Positions 1 to 11,874 of a DNA stretch of 64,000 nt are shown here, one piece after another. Position numbers and translations under genes: made by a program. Where the stretch lies: contig JAJKFL010000013.1 of the NCBI GenBank assembly GCA_021186555.1, forward strand, positions 27,732,743 through 27,796,742. Reading direction: 5' to 3'. Each line of letters starts with the position of its first letter. The stretch's first letter is position 1. This DNA is from Reticulitermes speratus (taxonomy: Eukaryota; Arthropoda; Insecta; Blattodea; Rhinotermitidae). The notes under the pieces were generated by a model. The model was not told the DNA's origin, searched no databases, and saw nothing but the letters and a program-made list of their open reading frames with translations.

Positions 1-240
1 TGAAGGCATACAGAGGAAAAAGTACAGTTCCACCCATTCCCAACCTTGGCACCAGATGGGAATTAAGTGGTCAAATTCACACCCCGGCTGCTTAACTCCT
101 GGAAAGGAAATCTGGTACCCGCTAGAAGACTCTATGGGCCCCATAGCCAGGCTGGACATTTGGCCGGATTTGAACCCTGGATCATCCAGCCTCTAGCCTA
201 CTTGCTATTCCAATTATGCTATCCCAGCATTCTTGACTTA
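1..240 (-). mobile_element. tRNA-derived SINE copy
   Basis: It matches the family best seen at 9475-9750: GAAGGCATA, a 'ggcaccagatgg' body, a 'ctggtacc' core, then TTTGAACCCTGG, the reverse complement of a Pol III B box. The tRNA-like head therefore points to the minus strand. It is cut at the window edge. Confidence 0.7.
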
Positions 241-804
241 CACTGGCATGATAAAACTAGTACCTGTATTAAAATAACTTCACCTTGTACAACTTCCTTA
301 CCAGATCCTATGTTTCAACAAGAATTTATAACACAAACCAGTCATGTGAGATAATCTTTTCATGTAAACAGGATATAAAATCTGGACACTACTATGCATT
401 AATTACAGATTCAATATAAATGTACAAGACATAACAGGGTATCAATACAATTTTGTAACTGAAACATTTATAAAACCTCATGAAAAAAAAGAAAGACCCC
501 AAATAAAAGACCAAATTCCCTTAAATGTGACTCAATTGAGAATTTCACAAATTATAATTCTTTCAATAATCACAGGTAACACACTTTTGAATATTAACAG
601 ACAGTGATTAAAGACAGCAGTTAATGAAACGTGGTTTAGTACCAGAAACATACTCACGGGTAACTTTTTTATATTACTCTGTCACTTATATAGGCTATGC
701 AACATGCACTTGTGATTCTCTCCTGGGATTTCCATATAGGGACCAAACATATCACACAGCAGAACACAGAACTGGCAACCAACACTCTTATCAACTGCAC
801 TTAC
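241..804. other. No gene seen
   Basis: AT-rich. Downstream DCAF13 coding exons might have been expected here, but I do not find the usual C-terminal HSKPG segment. Confidence 0.4.
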
Positions 805-1331
805 TTCCTTTTCTGTTTCAATTTGATGGTGCGGAGTTCCTTCTGTGCATGATACACATGTTTAGGTACTTGTCGGTGACGAGCAATGCACCTAATTTGA
901 GGGTGACTCCCAAACTTCTGCTTCAGAGCTTCACCATAGTTCAGAGCTGCCTTTTCACGTGGTCTCATCTTAAAAAAAAAGTAATGAAGTAATGAAGTAG
1001 AACAATCTTGAAATAAACAATGGGTTACACTGGTAGAGCAGCTCTTTGATTTCTTACACTGCAAGTAGGTAGAATGATTAATTATTATTACACAGTGTAT
1101 TAATACAGTATACTGACCACTCTGATCTTACCACTGCTTGACACTACACTACATACTCCCCCAAATTTACATATTACACTTACTTATAATCTTCATTAGC
1201 ACAAGTGAAGATGAATGCTTCCATAGGATTCCAGCACAGCCTGTTACATCGCAGCCTCATGATTACTTTCCTGACTGGCCCTGTGTCCCGAGTGTCATAA
1301 AGAATAATACTGTGATCACTAGCACAGGTAG

Positions 1332-1821
1332 CTACAACAACAAAAGTAATTTACATTATTAAAAACTCCCATTAAGTCAATTTTCTCTCTTCCTTCTCTG
1401 ACTCAAATATTAACCCTCCAGTGTCAGTTTCAATAACTTCAGGACAGCAAAGATGGGACTTCAAATTCAAAAATAAAGATAATGTGGATGGAAATGCTGT
1501 AATTAATTCAATTTCAAATACTGTCGGCAAATCCTGTAATATGTGCAGACTATGACGATGTGACTTATATTGTCTTAGTAATTAAGTTTGGTTTGAAGAC
1601 CTTGAACTTTTCAAAATTGATTCAAACATCCCTATCAGCATAAACACCCCCCTAAACACAACACACATTACACAATAAACACTTCAGTGGAAACACACCC
1701 CCCAAGTAGTTTTAGTAATTGTTTAGCATAACGCCTGGTTGTCGGAATATATTACCCACACATTCTTCATTGAAAAACAGATAAAAAATTGTTGAAAATA
1801 TTAACTGTGTGTTTTACTGCA
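1332..1821. other. DCAF13 pseudogene intron, nothing clear
   Basis: No intact exon. The minus strand near 1440-1480 reads roughly PIFAV..EVIE, faintly like a missing DCAF13 exon, too degraded to call. Confidence 0.25.
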
Positions 1822-2115
1822 GGAGCTGGGACAGCATAGTCAGTATAGTGAGTAGCCTACACGTTTGCCAATCCGTGGTTCAAATCCTAGCAGGGGCCAG
1901 AGGTTTTTCTCTTCTGCAAAATGTCCAGGCTGGCTCTGAGGCCCACCCAGGCACCTGTTCTAAGGGTACTTGGTAGGGGGCTCTTCTCTTCGGTGTATAC
2001 TGACTGGGGCATGAGGCTGAACACTCACCTCCATCTAGTGCTGAGGTTAAGAATGAGCGGAACAACAACTCCACTACCCTGGTATGTATAGGGACAACTT
2101 TACCTCTTCTTTTTT
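1822..2115 (+). mobile_element. tRNA-derived SINE copy
   Basis: The head contains a tRNA-like A-box region (AGTCAGTATAGTGAG) and a clear B box GGTTCAAATCC (1878-1888). The family body (CCAGGCTGGCTCTGAGGC, CACCTCCATCTAGTGC) and the tail 'gggacaactttacctctt' follow. This is the plus-orientation reference for the family in this window. Confidence 0.75.
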
Positions 2116-2599
2116 ACCTTTATTGTACCCTGTCGCCCAAATACACCAATGAAAATTCCCTCCACTCCCTACAATTTTAAATTTTTTCCCCTTTCTAAAT
2201 CACTGACATTACCCCATGCCTTTCCATTATTATCACTGTTCACTATGTCTCAACTAACACATAGTTAGCCATCCACAGAATTTTCAGTCAATGCCTTTAT
2301 GTAAATCTTTCTGTCAGCTGCTGTGACAACATGTGGAAATTACCACTTTCTCTGAAATAATGGCAAACCTACCTACCACAACATAATGTCAAAAATGAGG
2401 AGAAAAGTCCTCTCACATCTGCCTATAATGCCGATGCTCAGATATTCATGTGAGAATATGTGAACATCAGTATGAAAATAATTTTGCAAGGAGTGTATCA
2501 AGGCACACACTTTTAATTTACGCTCTCATCTAATGGAATGAAGGCGTATACACTTTTCTGCAATTTCACTCATTAATTTACTAACGTACACTTTATGAT

Positions 2600-3740
2600 G
2601 TGCTACCCAAAAGTTCAGGGAATTTGCCCATAAAAAAATTTGCTTATCATAACTCCTAGTTTCCACCGTCTCCTTCGAAGTAGTCCCCTTGGGCATGGAT
2701 ACAGCAATCCCAGCGTTTTTTCCATGATTCCATGCATCCCTGGAAGTCTTCCAAGTGTGAGTGTTTTAAGCACCTCCTGCGATTCTGCCTGGATCTCCTC
2801 AATTGTGTCAAAACGACGGCCTTTCAATCGAAATTTCATTTTGGGGAACAGGAAAAAGTCGCAGGGGGCGAGGTCAGGCGAATAGGGTGGGTGGGGAATC
2901 ACTGTCGTGTTTTTGGAAGCCAAAAACTGCCGAACAACGAGCGATGTGTGGGGGGCGCGTTGTCGTGGTGGAGAACCCAGCTGTTGTTCTCCCACTTTTC
3001 CGGACGTTTGCACCTAATGCTCTCCCGTAGCCGCTTCAAAACTTCACAATAAAACTTCCCGTTGACAGTTTGACCAGGGGGGACAAATTCCTTGTGGACA
3101 ATGCCTTGGATGTAAAAAAAACGATTAACATGGGCTTCACATTGCTGCGAACTTGACGTGCTTTTTTTGGCCGCGGTGAATTTGGCGACTTCCACTGCGA
3201 CGACTGCTGCTTAGTCTCAGGGTCATAACCGTAAACCCATGACTCATCACCGGTTATGACCTTGGAGATGAAGTTGGGGTCATCTCTTGCTTCATCTTTG
3301 AGTTCAATGCAGACAGCAACGCAATGTTCTTTTTGGTCGTTGCTCAGCAGTCTCGGCACAAATTTTGCAGCAATGCGTCTCATGTACAAATCGTCTGACA
3401 AGATGCGTTGCACGGACCCGTACGATATTCCTACGATCGCACAAACATCATGGACTGTTCGTCTACGATCTGCAACCATAGCCTCTCGCACTTTCGCGAT
3501 GTTTTCCGGTGTTGTGCTTGTCGATGGTCGTCCTGAACGCTCATCGTCGTCGACAGACGTTCGTCCATCCTTAAAGCATTTGTACCACAAAAAAGTTTTA
3601 CTTTGACTCATAGCATTGTCACCAAATGCTTCCACAAGCATGCAGTGGGTTTCTACAGCAGTTTTTTTAAGCTTAAAGCAAAATTTGATGCAGATTCTTT
3701 GCTCCTTAAAATCTGCCATTTATGCAGGTTTAAAAAATCG
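2600..3740 (-). mobile_element. mariner (DD34D) transposon with broken transposase
   Basis: The transposase starts at ATG 3719 with an HTH-type N-terminus (KTAVETHCMLVEAFG) and reads through TGDESWVYGYD (first catalytic Asp), LHHDNAPPTH (second) and YSPDLAPCDFFLFPKMK (third, 34 residues on). Two frame changes (about 3200-3040 and 3000-2900) split it across three reading frames, so it is inactive. A likely 3' terminal repeat begins CTACCCAAAAGTTCAGGG at about 2602. I could not find the matching terminus at the other end, near where the LINE begins. It lies in a DCAF13 pseudogene intron. Confidence 0.88.
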
Positions 3741-3848
3741 CCGAACCACTACAACACAACGTTACAAAAACGCATGAAACTCAAGAACGTGACCTCTCGC
3801 CTTCACGGCTGTTGGCACACTAATTCACAAAGGGTACTGCTCGCCCCA

Positions 3849-5023
3849 TCTAGGTGGAGGAATCATTTCTTTCAGCTGTTGAATGTACATGGGGTTAATG
3901 ATGTTAGACAGACTGAAATACAGACAGCAGAGCCACTGGTGCCTGAGCCCAGTGACTCTGAGTTTGAGATGGCTATTGAAAAGTTAAAAAGGCACAAATC
4001 AACAGGTATTGATCAGATTCCAGCAGAACTGATTAAAGCAGGAGGTAGGACAATTCGTTCTGAGATCCATAAACTTATTAATTCTATTTGGAATAAAGAG
4101 GAATTGCCTAAGCAGTGGAAGAAGTCAATCACTGTACCTATTTATAAGAAGGGTGATAAAGCAGATTGCAGTAATTATCGAGGCATATCACTTTTGTCAA
4201 CCACATACAAAATTCTATCCAACATCCTTCTGACAAGGTTAACTCCATATGCAGAGGAAATTATTGGGGATCATCAGTGTGGATTTAGACGTAACAGGTT
4301 GACTACTGATCATATATTCTGTATTCGTCAAATACTTGAGAAAAAAATGGGAATACAATGAGGCAGTGCATCAGCTATTTATAGACTTCAAGAAAGCCTA
4401 TGATTCAGTTAGGAGGGAGGTTTTGTATAATATTCTCATTGAATTTGGTATCCCTATGAAACTAGTAAGGCTAGTAAAAATGTGTCTAAATGAAACCTAT
4501 AGCAGAGTCCGGGTAGGCAAACATTTGTCTGACACATTTCCTATTAAGAATGGTTTGAAACAAGGAGATGCTTTATCGCCATTGCTTTTCAACTTTGCTT
4601 TGGAATATGCCATTAGGAGGGTTCAGGCAAACCAGGAGGGCTTGAAATTAAATGGTACACATCAGCTTCTAGTTTATGCTGATGATGTTAATATATTGGG
4701 CGGAAGCATACATGCTATAAAGAAAAACACAGATGCTTCAGTAGTCGCTAGTAAGGAGATTGCTCTAGAAGTAAATGCTGAGAAAACTAAGTACATGGTC
4801 ATGTCTCACAATCAGATTGCAGGAAAAAATCACAACATAAAGATAGATAATAAAACCTTTGAAAGGGTGGAACAGTTCAAATATCTGGGAACAACCCTAA
4901 CAAATTGAAATTCCATTCAAGAAGAAATTAAGAGCAGATTGAAGTCAGGGAATGCTTGTTATCATTCGGTGCAGGATCTTCTGTCTTCCAGTTTGCTATC
5001 CAAAAATACAAAGATTAAGATAT
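3849..5023 (+). mobile_element. LINE A, 5' truncated reverse transcriptase part
   Basis: A non-LTR retrotransposon RT runs in two overlapping frames: [69 protein letters not shown], then the catalytic VYADDVN at about 4673-4693. A frameshift near 4340 breaks it. The endonuclease half is missing. The family is RTE-like by memory. The element is interrupted at 5023 by LINE B and resumes at 6465. Confidence 0.88.
5010..5023. repeat. Target-site duplication of LINE B, left copy
   Basis: AAAGATTAAGATAT here is repeated exactly at 6451-6464 on the other side of LINE B. Both copies are LINE A sequence (encoding TKIKI). Confidence 0.92.
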
Positions 5024-6450
5024 CTTCTTCTTCTTCTCTTGCACTACAGCCCTTGGTGGGCTTTGGCATCCCGAACAATACGTCCCCATCTCTTCCTATC
5101 TTGAGCTACATTCTTCCAGTTGCGCACTTTCATCTTTCTCATGTCTTCCTCTATCGCATCAATCCACCTTCCACTTGGTCTTCCTTTAGGTCTTGTTCCC
5201 CACAATTTCTGGTTTAATACCAAATGTGGCAATCTATCCTCTCCCATTCTGACCACATGTCCCACCCATCTTAACCGTTGTGATTTAATATATCTCACAA
5301 CGTGCTCATGATGGATCAATTCTTCTAACTCCGCATTATATCTAATTCTATACAATCCATCATTGTTCTTTAGGGGGACAAAATTTTTTCGTAGAATCTT
5401 TCTTTCAAAGCACATTAACTTGCTTTCTATTTGAGATGTGAGTTTCCAAGATTCTGCCCCATAAGTTATTACCGGTCTAATAAGTACAGTCTTAACTTTG
5501 TGGTCCTGGAGAGAATATTAGATTTAAACAGTTCTATATGTGCATAATATTACCTGTTTCCAGCTTGGATCCTGTGTTTAACAGTCTCCTCTTCCTCTAA
5601 GTTGTTTTGTATGAGAGCTCCTAGGTAGATGAAGGTGGATACTCCTTCAAAGCAGTACGTGCCCACTCTCAAGTCTACAGGCTTCCTTCTGGGCACTAAT
5701 CTGGACATTTTCATATACTTCGTTTTAGCTTCATTGATTGACAGCCCGTTTTCTCTAGATCTGTTATCAATTTTTAAAACAGTATCTTTCAGGTCGGCAA
5801 GGGTCCGGGATATTATCACGATGTCATCGGCATAAGCAAGTACCTGAGTTGTTTTGTAGAATATACTCCCTTGTTTTTGGAGCGGGCCAATAATATCATG
5901 TAAGACTACAATAAAAATCATAGTGGATACAGCATCCCCTTGTCTCACTCCAGTTTCCACTCTTATAACTGGCGAAACTTCACCTTGCACCATAACTCTA
6001 GCTGTTGTATTCTCTAGAGTAATTTTGATCAGTCTTATTAACTTTTCTGGAAAGCCAGCTTTCCTTAATGCCTCACTGATCCTTACTCTATCCAAACTAT
6101 CAAACGCTCGCTGATAATCTATGAATAAAAGATGTAGATCTACATTATGCTCATAAAACTTTTCCATAATTTGGGATAAGGTTAAGAAAATATGGTCAAG
6201 AGTAGATCTGCTTGCACGAAATCCACATTGATACTCCCCAGCACTTCTACCATTTTTGATGCTCGCATGTACAGGATATTAGAGAATATTTTATATCCAG
6301 TATTTAAAAGTGTAATTCCCCTGTAGTTATTACAATCCATTTTATCACCTTTCTTATGAACTGGGAAAATAATTCCATGTTTCCAACTACTGGGTATTTC
6401 CTCTTGATCCCATATTGTACCCACTATCTGGTGTACTCTCTTCCAGAGTG
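5024..6450 (-). mobile_element. LINE B, nested in LINE A
   Basis: A minus-strand LINE RT: VHKKGDKMDCNNYRGITLL, LLFIDYQRAFDSL, ETGVRQGDAVSTMIF, the catalytic LAYADDIVI, then the C-terminal RLRWVGHVVRMGEDR and RPSGRWIDAIEEDM. It is in at least three frames, so dead. It ends in a (GAA)n tail, seen as TCTTCTTCTTCTTCT at 5023-5037. It is 5' truncated at 6450. The flanking 14-base duplication proves insertion into LINE A. Confidence 0.92.
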
Positions 6451-6464
6451 AAAGATTAAGATAT
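6451..6464. repeat. Target-site duplication of LINE B, right copy
   Basis: AAAGATTAAGATAT, an exact copy of 5010-5023. Confidence 0.92.
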
Positions 6465-7003
6465 ACAGAAGTATAATTTTGCCTGTTGTTTTGTATGGGT
6501 GTGAGATTTGGTCTCTCACACTGAGGGAGGAACATAGGATGAGGGTGTTCGATAATAGGGTGCTGAGGAGGATATTTGGGCCTAAGAGGGACGAGGTAAC
6601 AGGGGAGTGGAGAAGACTACATAACGAGGAACTTAATGATCTGTACTCATCACCAACTATTATTTGGGTGATCAAATCAAGAAGAATGAGGTGGGCGGGG
6701 CATGTAGCACGTATGGGTGAGGGGAGAGGTGCATACAGGATTTTGGTGGGGAGACCTGAGGGAAGGAGACCACTTGGAAGACCCAGGCGTAGATGGGAGG
6801 ATAATATTAAAATGGATCTTCAAGAAGTGGGATGGGGGACATGGACTGGATTGATATTGCTCAGGATAGGACAGGTGGCTGGCTCTTGTGAGTTCGGTAA
6901 TGAACCTTCGGGTTCCATAAAACGCAGGGAATTTCTTGACTAGCTGAGGACCTGTTAGCTTCTCAAAAAGGACTCTGCTCCATGGAGTTAGTTAGATAGT
7001 TAG
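6465..7003 (+). mobile_element. LINE A, 3' part
   Basis: It continues LINE A after the nested insertion: [76 protein letters not shown], then [15 protein letters not shown] and a GTTAGTTAGATAGTTAGT tail. It ends about 40 bases from a DCAF13 pseudogene splice donor (7043). Confidence 0.88.
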
Positions 7004-7602
7004 TTTTTGCTAGGCCAGAAAACCATCACCACGTATCAGTCACCTTGCTGATGTAAGTATTTGTAGGTTCCTCCTCTTCTCCCCAGTCTGGCAAATCTGT
7101 CTACCACATCTTGATAGTCTTATCATCGCCCACAGTAATAAACTGTTGCCCAACAGGGTGGAATGTTATTCCTCTCACATAGCCATCATGTGCCTGAAAG
7201 TTTCGTACACATTTCTGTTGTGGTAGATCCCACAAAGGAACCTGTTTGATACAAAATAGACTTATGTTTTTTATTTAATGTATCTCCCCACAATAATACC
7301 AAAATCTAGACAACTGATGAAACATACCTCACCATCATATGACCCACTCACTAACAAAGAGAGATGCTGAGGGTGTTTTCCAAGGCATGACACACCATCC
7401 TGATGTCCGTCTAGATTTCCAACAAATGGTTTAGCAAACAAAAAAAATTTAACAGCATTCAATGCTCTCGTGTATTCCCTCAACCCTTCAAAAGGATGCA
7501 ATGATGGGTCATAGTTGCGTGGAACTGCAAAAAACAAATTGCCACATAATAAACGTAATTTTCCTTGAATTTCTAAATATTAAACAATACTATACTTTAC
7601 AC

Positions 7603-8028
7603 CAGTGGTATTCAACCTTTTTTGTTCGCGTACCCCAGATGTAATTTCTCTTCAACTTTGTACCCCCAAAGTTGTTGGTGCATAATTCAAGTTATACATA
7701 TTCTATAATCTACATCTAAAATAAGTTAAATAAATTACATCCAAAATAATGTATTAAATAATACGTTTTAAATGAGAAAAAGGAGAGTCAAGTTACTAAA
7801 TAACAAATATATTATATGCACTATGTGGAATAAAATGAAACTAGCCGCCCAGATAAGAATCGCATAAAGGAGAGAGAGAGAGAGAGAGAAAATGGCGCTC
7901 CCAAATCGCATGTCCTTACGTCCGGGTCACTTGTGGCTAACTCTAAATCTGGCCGATTATTCAGCGTTTATCATGAAATAATACATTTATTTTTTTTTAT
8001 TTTACGTACCCCAGGCTGAAGACCACCG
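7603..8028. mobile_element. hAT-type MITE
   Basis: Terminal inverted repeats are CAGTGGTATTCAACC and, at the other end in reverse complement, CGGTGGTCTTCAGCC. An exact 8-base target duplication CTTTACAC sits at 7595-7602 and 8029-8036, the length typical of hAT. It is 426 bases with no transposase, in the first intron of the DCAF13 pseudogene. It contains a (GA)n run at 7869-7889. Confidence 0.9.
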
Positions 8029-8665
8029 CTTTACACCTATCCCTCTGCTTACTGCACGGATTTAAGTCGAATAAACTTTCCAACATATTTCCTATTTTGC
8101 CATAGCAACACAACCTCATCTCACACATACCTTTATGTAAATCTCGTTTAGTTTCACGTAGATACGTCGATTCTGATGTTCGATTAATCTTCCATTGTCA
8201 CCAACATAATAATATCAGCGGTCATCCTAAAATACGATATAGATAAATGCTAATCAAGACGGAAAGCAACTTGGAACAGAATATTATCTTACATCTAAAA
8301 AGTATTAATTACTTGGTAAAGTATACGACCCCACTCCTATCTGTCATTGCAGACCACTTTCTCCAGACGTACGATTTAGTCAAACGCACATACAAACGCT
8401 TGCATCAGTACTTCTCACTCTCTCTCTCTGTTTCTCTTGTAGAAACAGTAAATTAACACTCGTGCATACGGCGAAATTATAATGTAAATAACGTAACAAA
8501 ACAAAAATATAACAATTTGCTGGAAAACAATAACCCTAGGAAGCAGCATACAAGGTCTTCTCAACTGAACCTTACAATAATTTTTATTTCTTAAAGTCGT
8601 GAAATCTCTCACGGGCGGAATATGATGTTGGAAATTCAAGTAACGCTGAATGATCACATGTAAGC

Positions 8666-8827
8666 ATACTTACCTGGCGTAGGGGTTACCGTGATCCTAA
8701 AGGCGGTTCCCCCAGGATGAGACCCTTCCATTGCACTGCGGTCGGGTTGAACCCTGCGATTGCCCCAAATGTGGGTAACTCGGGCGCGTAATTTTTGGTA
8801 GTCGGGACTGCGTTCGCGCTGTCCCGG
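8666..8827 (+). ncRNA. U1: U1 spliceosomal snRNA
   Basis: The 5' end is ATACTTACCTGGCGTAG, whose ACTTACCTG pairs with 5' splice sites. The U1A loop sequence ATTGCAC, the stem III region, the Sm site AATTTTTGG (8790-8798) and the terminal stem with a TTCG loop (GGGACTGCGTTCGCGCTGTCCC) follow in the right order and spacing. Length is 162. Compensatory changes in the long-range helix (GCGTAGGG with CCCTGCG) suggest it is or was functional. The stem-loop I loop, normally GATCACGAAGG and bound by U1-70K, reads GATCCTAAAGG, and the U1A loop ends GC rather than CC. I see no clear insect PSEA promoter upstream, so a U1 variant or recent pseudogene is possible. Confidence 0.93.
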
Positions 8828-9474
8828 ACATTATTTATGGTAATTAAAGAACACGGTGTATATACTACACACTTTCCGATCACAGGTAATGCACAAGCGC
8901 TGCGGCTAGCAAGTCAACTATGCTGGAAGTTACTGCGTGGTTTTTCACGCCTCGAGCGAAACACCACGGATGAACGACTTGCTGCAGCCGGCCGCCATAA
9001 TGCCCAGGATAATTGTGTTACTTAGTAGTGTACAGGATTGAATGACGTGTACTATGACACGAGGCATTTTAATTTACAATAATTATTTACCTGGGAAACC
9101 CAAACAAATGTGTCAAGCACCTCCACACACACACCACTCCACCTTCTGAACCATGGTGGTAGTAAGCATGGATCGCAGCTGCTGCTTCCTTCGCACTGTT
9201 CCACACAGCCGTATAACCTTTGACTCATAACTAACCTTCACAAATGCCATTATTCATTAAATATTTTTCATTACTCAGAGATGACGATCTCCAGAAATAT
9301 GTACGACCTTAGGATTTTAGAACAACAATTCTTACTGAGTACAACTTTATACATATGGCGATAACATTCTCTTACCTAGTAGACATAAACAGACTGAGTA
9401 TAGAACAAAGGACGGATGAGAAGAGTGCTATGAAGCATAAACACGTTACATACCACCTCTCAAACATACGGGGT
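8828..9474. other. Stretch without a recognised gene
   Basis: It holds a 45-codon ATG-led minus-strand ORF (9250-9113) followed by a donor-like CAG|GTAAAT. The product (MAFVKVSYESKVIRLCG...) matches nothing I know. GC content is higher than around it, just downstream of the U1 gene. Confidence 0.25.
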
Positions 9475-9750
9475 GAAGTTGTCACTGTCCACGCCATAAA
9501 GGCATATAAGGGGAGTAGAGGCATACCTCCACTCATTTTTAACCTCGGCACTAGGTGGAAGTGAGTGGTTAACTTCACGCCTCGGCCGCTTTACTTCCTG
9601 GAAAGACCCCGGTACCTACTCAATAGGAGGCTGGTTGGGTCCCAGAGCCGGCCTGGACGTTTTGGAGAAGAGAAAAATTTCTTGCCCTTACTTGGATTCG
9701 AACCCTGGACCGTCCAGCCCGTAGCATTGCCATTAAAATACGTTTGGCGC
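9475..9750 (-). mobile_element. tRNA-derived SINE copy
   Basis: A nearly full family member in reverse: 'ccataaaggcata', 'ggcactaggtgg', 'ccggtacctactcaatagg', 'ggctgg', then ATTCGAACCCTGG (B-box complement). Confidence 0.78.
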
Positions 9751-11874
9751 CGAAATTAATACAAGCTTGTGATTGTTTGACTGCACTATTGCCATCTGCA
9801 GTGAAAAATATCGCATCAAAAGATGTCGCTAATAGATGCAAAGTTCTCTCCTTGCCCGATCCACTTGCCACGGATCATCTAGTCTGAAGCAATCTTTCAT
9901 GGAATGCTACTAGACTAATATACAACACTGGTCCGGGGTTTATTTATTTAGCCCGAATATGGCCAGACGAGTAACAATACCAATAGTGATATAATGAAAC
10001 GGAGGTAATAATTACAAAGACGACTACTTATATTGCGCCAAGTGCATGTCCCGTGCATGGTTTTAAGTCGGCGTCAACCAGCATATTCAATGAATATTAT
10101 TTGGGGGGGCATTAGCTTTACCACCTACCTCCATCTAGTAATCACATTCAGAGTCACAGATTATCTAGTTCAGAGTGGAGCAACCTGTACTCCGTGACAG
10201 GCCTCCATGGTGTGGTGTTCCATACCAACTGTTGTTTTACATCTCTGTCTCTTATGAGAGAGCACATCTTATTATGTACTTGCAGCTCGACAACATTTTA
10301 ATTAAGACTATGGCCTTCTGATTTACTAGTTTTATAAATAACTACCATGTTCTGAAGGAATCTTGCTGCCTCCACCTTCTGGGTGGAATATGAAACCACC
10401 TTCAATGTTCCTTCAAAATGTTGGTAAAACACCCATTAAAGTACACACTCCCAAAACCCTGAAGGCCATAATCTTAATTTCAAAATCTGGTATACAAACT
10501 GTCATGGCACCAACACATTCATAGTGTTACAAAACATGTTTCATTTTCATAAATAAAAACTTACAATGTAGAGACTAACACTATGTTTACCAACACTCAT
10601 ATTTCACTACCTTGTTATGTAAGGGAATAAGTATCAATATTCAAGGGATAACATGGGGAACACTGAAACTTTCTATAACTGGCATGTAAAGTGTATGTTG
10701 GGTGTCTGACTTCAAGTATTCTTGCTACAGTTAACAAACATGCATCACTTACACAACGTCTTGTTGGACATAAACACCACTGTTCACTGAACAACCCTCC
10801 CCCCCCCCCCCAAAAAAAAGGACTGTACCTGAAACACAGCTCTATATATTTTTTAAACTACACTAGATAGTGATACCACAGATGCACCAAATGACCTAAA
10901 CTGAGCCAGTTTTCTTCTACTCTTGATTCCCTTACTATTGTAATTCACTACAAGCTACTTCCACAAAAAGTATCAAACCCCATCATTCAAACTTACGAAG
11001 TTTATAATGATGAGCTTATAAGGTAATGAAAATGCTTGGTAACAAAAATGAAGCAGTAAAACAAACAGCCTGTGCTGGACTGCTTGGCCAGGCCTACAAA
11101 CTTCACAGAGATGCACATTCTAGTCACAGTACAACAACCTATTTGACAAGTAGTACAACTGTTACTTAGGTTGGTTACAACAATGTTGCTAAAAAATGTT
11201 AGATTACTTGAAGCTTTGTTTTAGCAAGCAGAGCCTCAGAATTTGGGACTGAGGAGATGAAAAATTTGAAAAGTGTAAGAAATAACTGCCTTTAAATTTT
11301 ACACCTGGAACTCATATTGATTTAATATCCACCATTATATACATAAAACCAGTGATAAGATGATAATTTATATAGTACACCACATATTTATGTAATAAAT
11401 TGGGCCAAATTTTGAGATATCATTTACACAAATTATCTAGTGTAGTGCAGCCAATATCAGGAAGCACAGAAACTATATTTCAGTTGCAATATACATGTCT
11501 ATACTTTTTCTGTAAATATGTATTCATATGTATCAGGTTATTGATACTGTACAAATCATGTAACTGCATAAATTCCACTAGAGTTAATATTTAAGCTAAG
11601 TTTATGATGGACTGATGATCTCCTGAAAGCTCCATTGACATGTATTACTGCTGAATGTGTCGGTTCTTATACTGTACTAATAAATAAATGGTTGTGTGTT
11701 CCTCCCTGTACAGGGAGAAATTAGGGTAACTATTGAAGATAATGAAGTGATGCACAAACAAATATTCTGGTATGACAAACAGCATTTTATGAAACACTGT
11801 GTATATAAAAACTTTAAACTGGATGTAAATATACTAGCACAACAGTTTTATAAAGACCACATTAATTTACTACT
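9751..11874. other. Intergenic, no gene seen
   Basis: No conserved ORF or RNA gene recognised. It contains a C-run (10798-10812) and short T-rich tracts. 10120-10140 has a few bases resembling the SINE body (CTACCTCCATCTAGT). Confidence 0.5.

Larger units (their letters stand above)
805..8195 (-). pseudogene. DCAF13: DCAF13 (Sof1) WD40 gene copy, decayed, introns retained
   Basis: DCAF13/Sof1 is a WD40 nucleolar factor for 18S rRNA processing and a CUL4 adaptor. Recognisable exons, minus strand: 8195-8131 (TYLRETKRDLHK), 7524-7328 (VPRNYDPSLHPFE, then LDGHQDGVSCLGKHP), 7241-7044 (LWDLPQQKCVRNFQAHDG, then FITVGDDKTIKMW), 1331-1184 (ATCASDHSIILYDTR, then LCWNPMEAFIFTCANEDY) and 968-805 (RPREKAALNYGEALKQKF, IARHRQVPKHVYHAQKELR). 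Splice sites and phases of these exons are still good. The damage: the start reads ATGG, one base too many, so the frame ends at once; a TAG at 7103-7101 replaces the expected Lys of the TDLPD segment; about 115 residues between EDYN and RPREK have no room in the 215-base gap; and the exons between 7044 and 1331 are not visible. It was therefore a DNA-level duplicate, not a retrocopy, and is now dead unless the assembly is faulty. Confidence 0.82.

Noticed and set aside
9113-9250. Small ATG-led ORF with a donor-like end, possible first exon of a gene
   Set aside because: No homology recognised and a stop codon precedes the donor. Kept only as a remark in the gap entry.
10798-10812. C-run followed by A-run as a retroposon tail
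   Set aside because: No element body or target duplication found. Simple low-complexity sequence.
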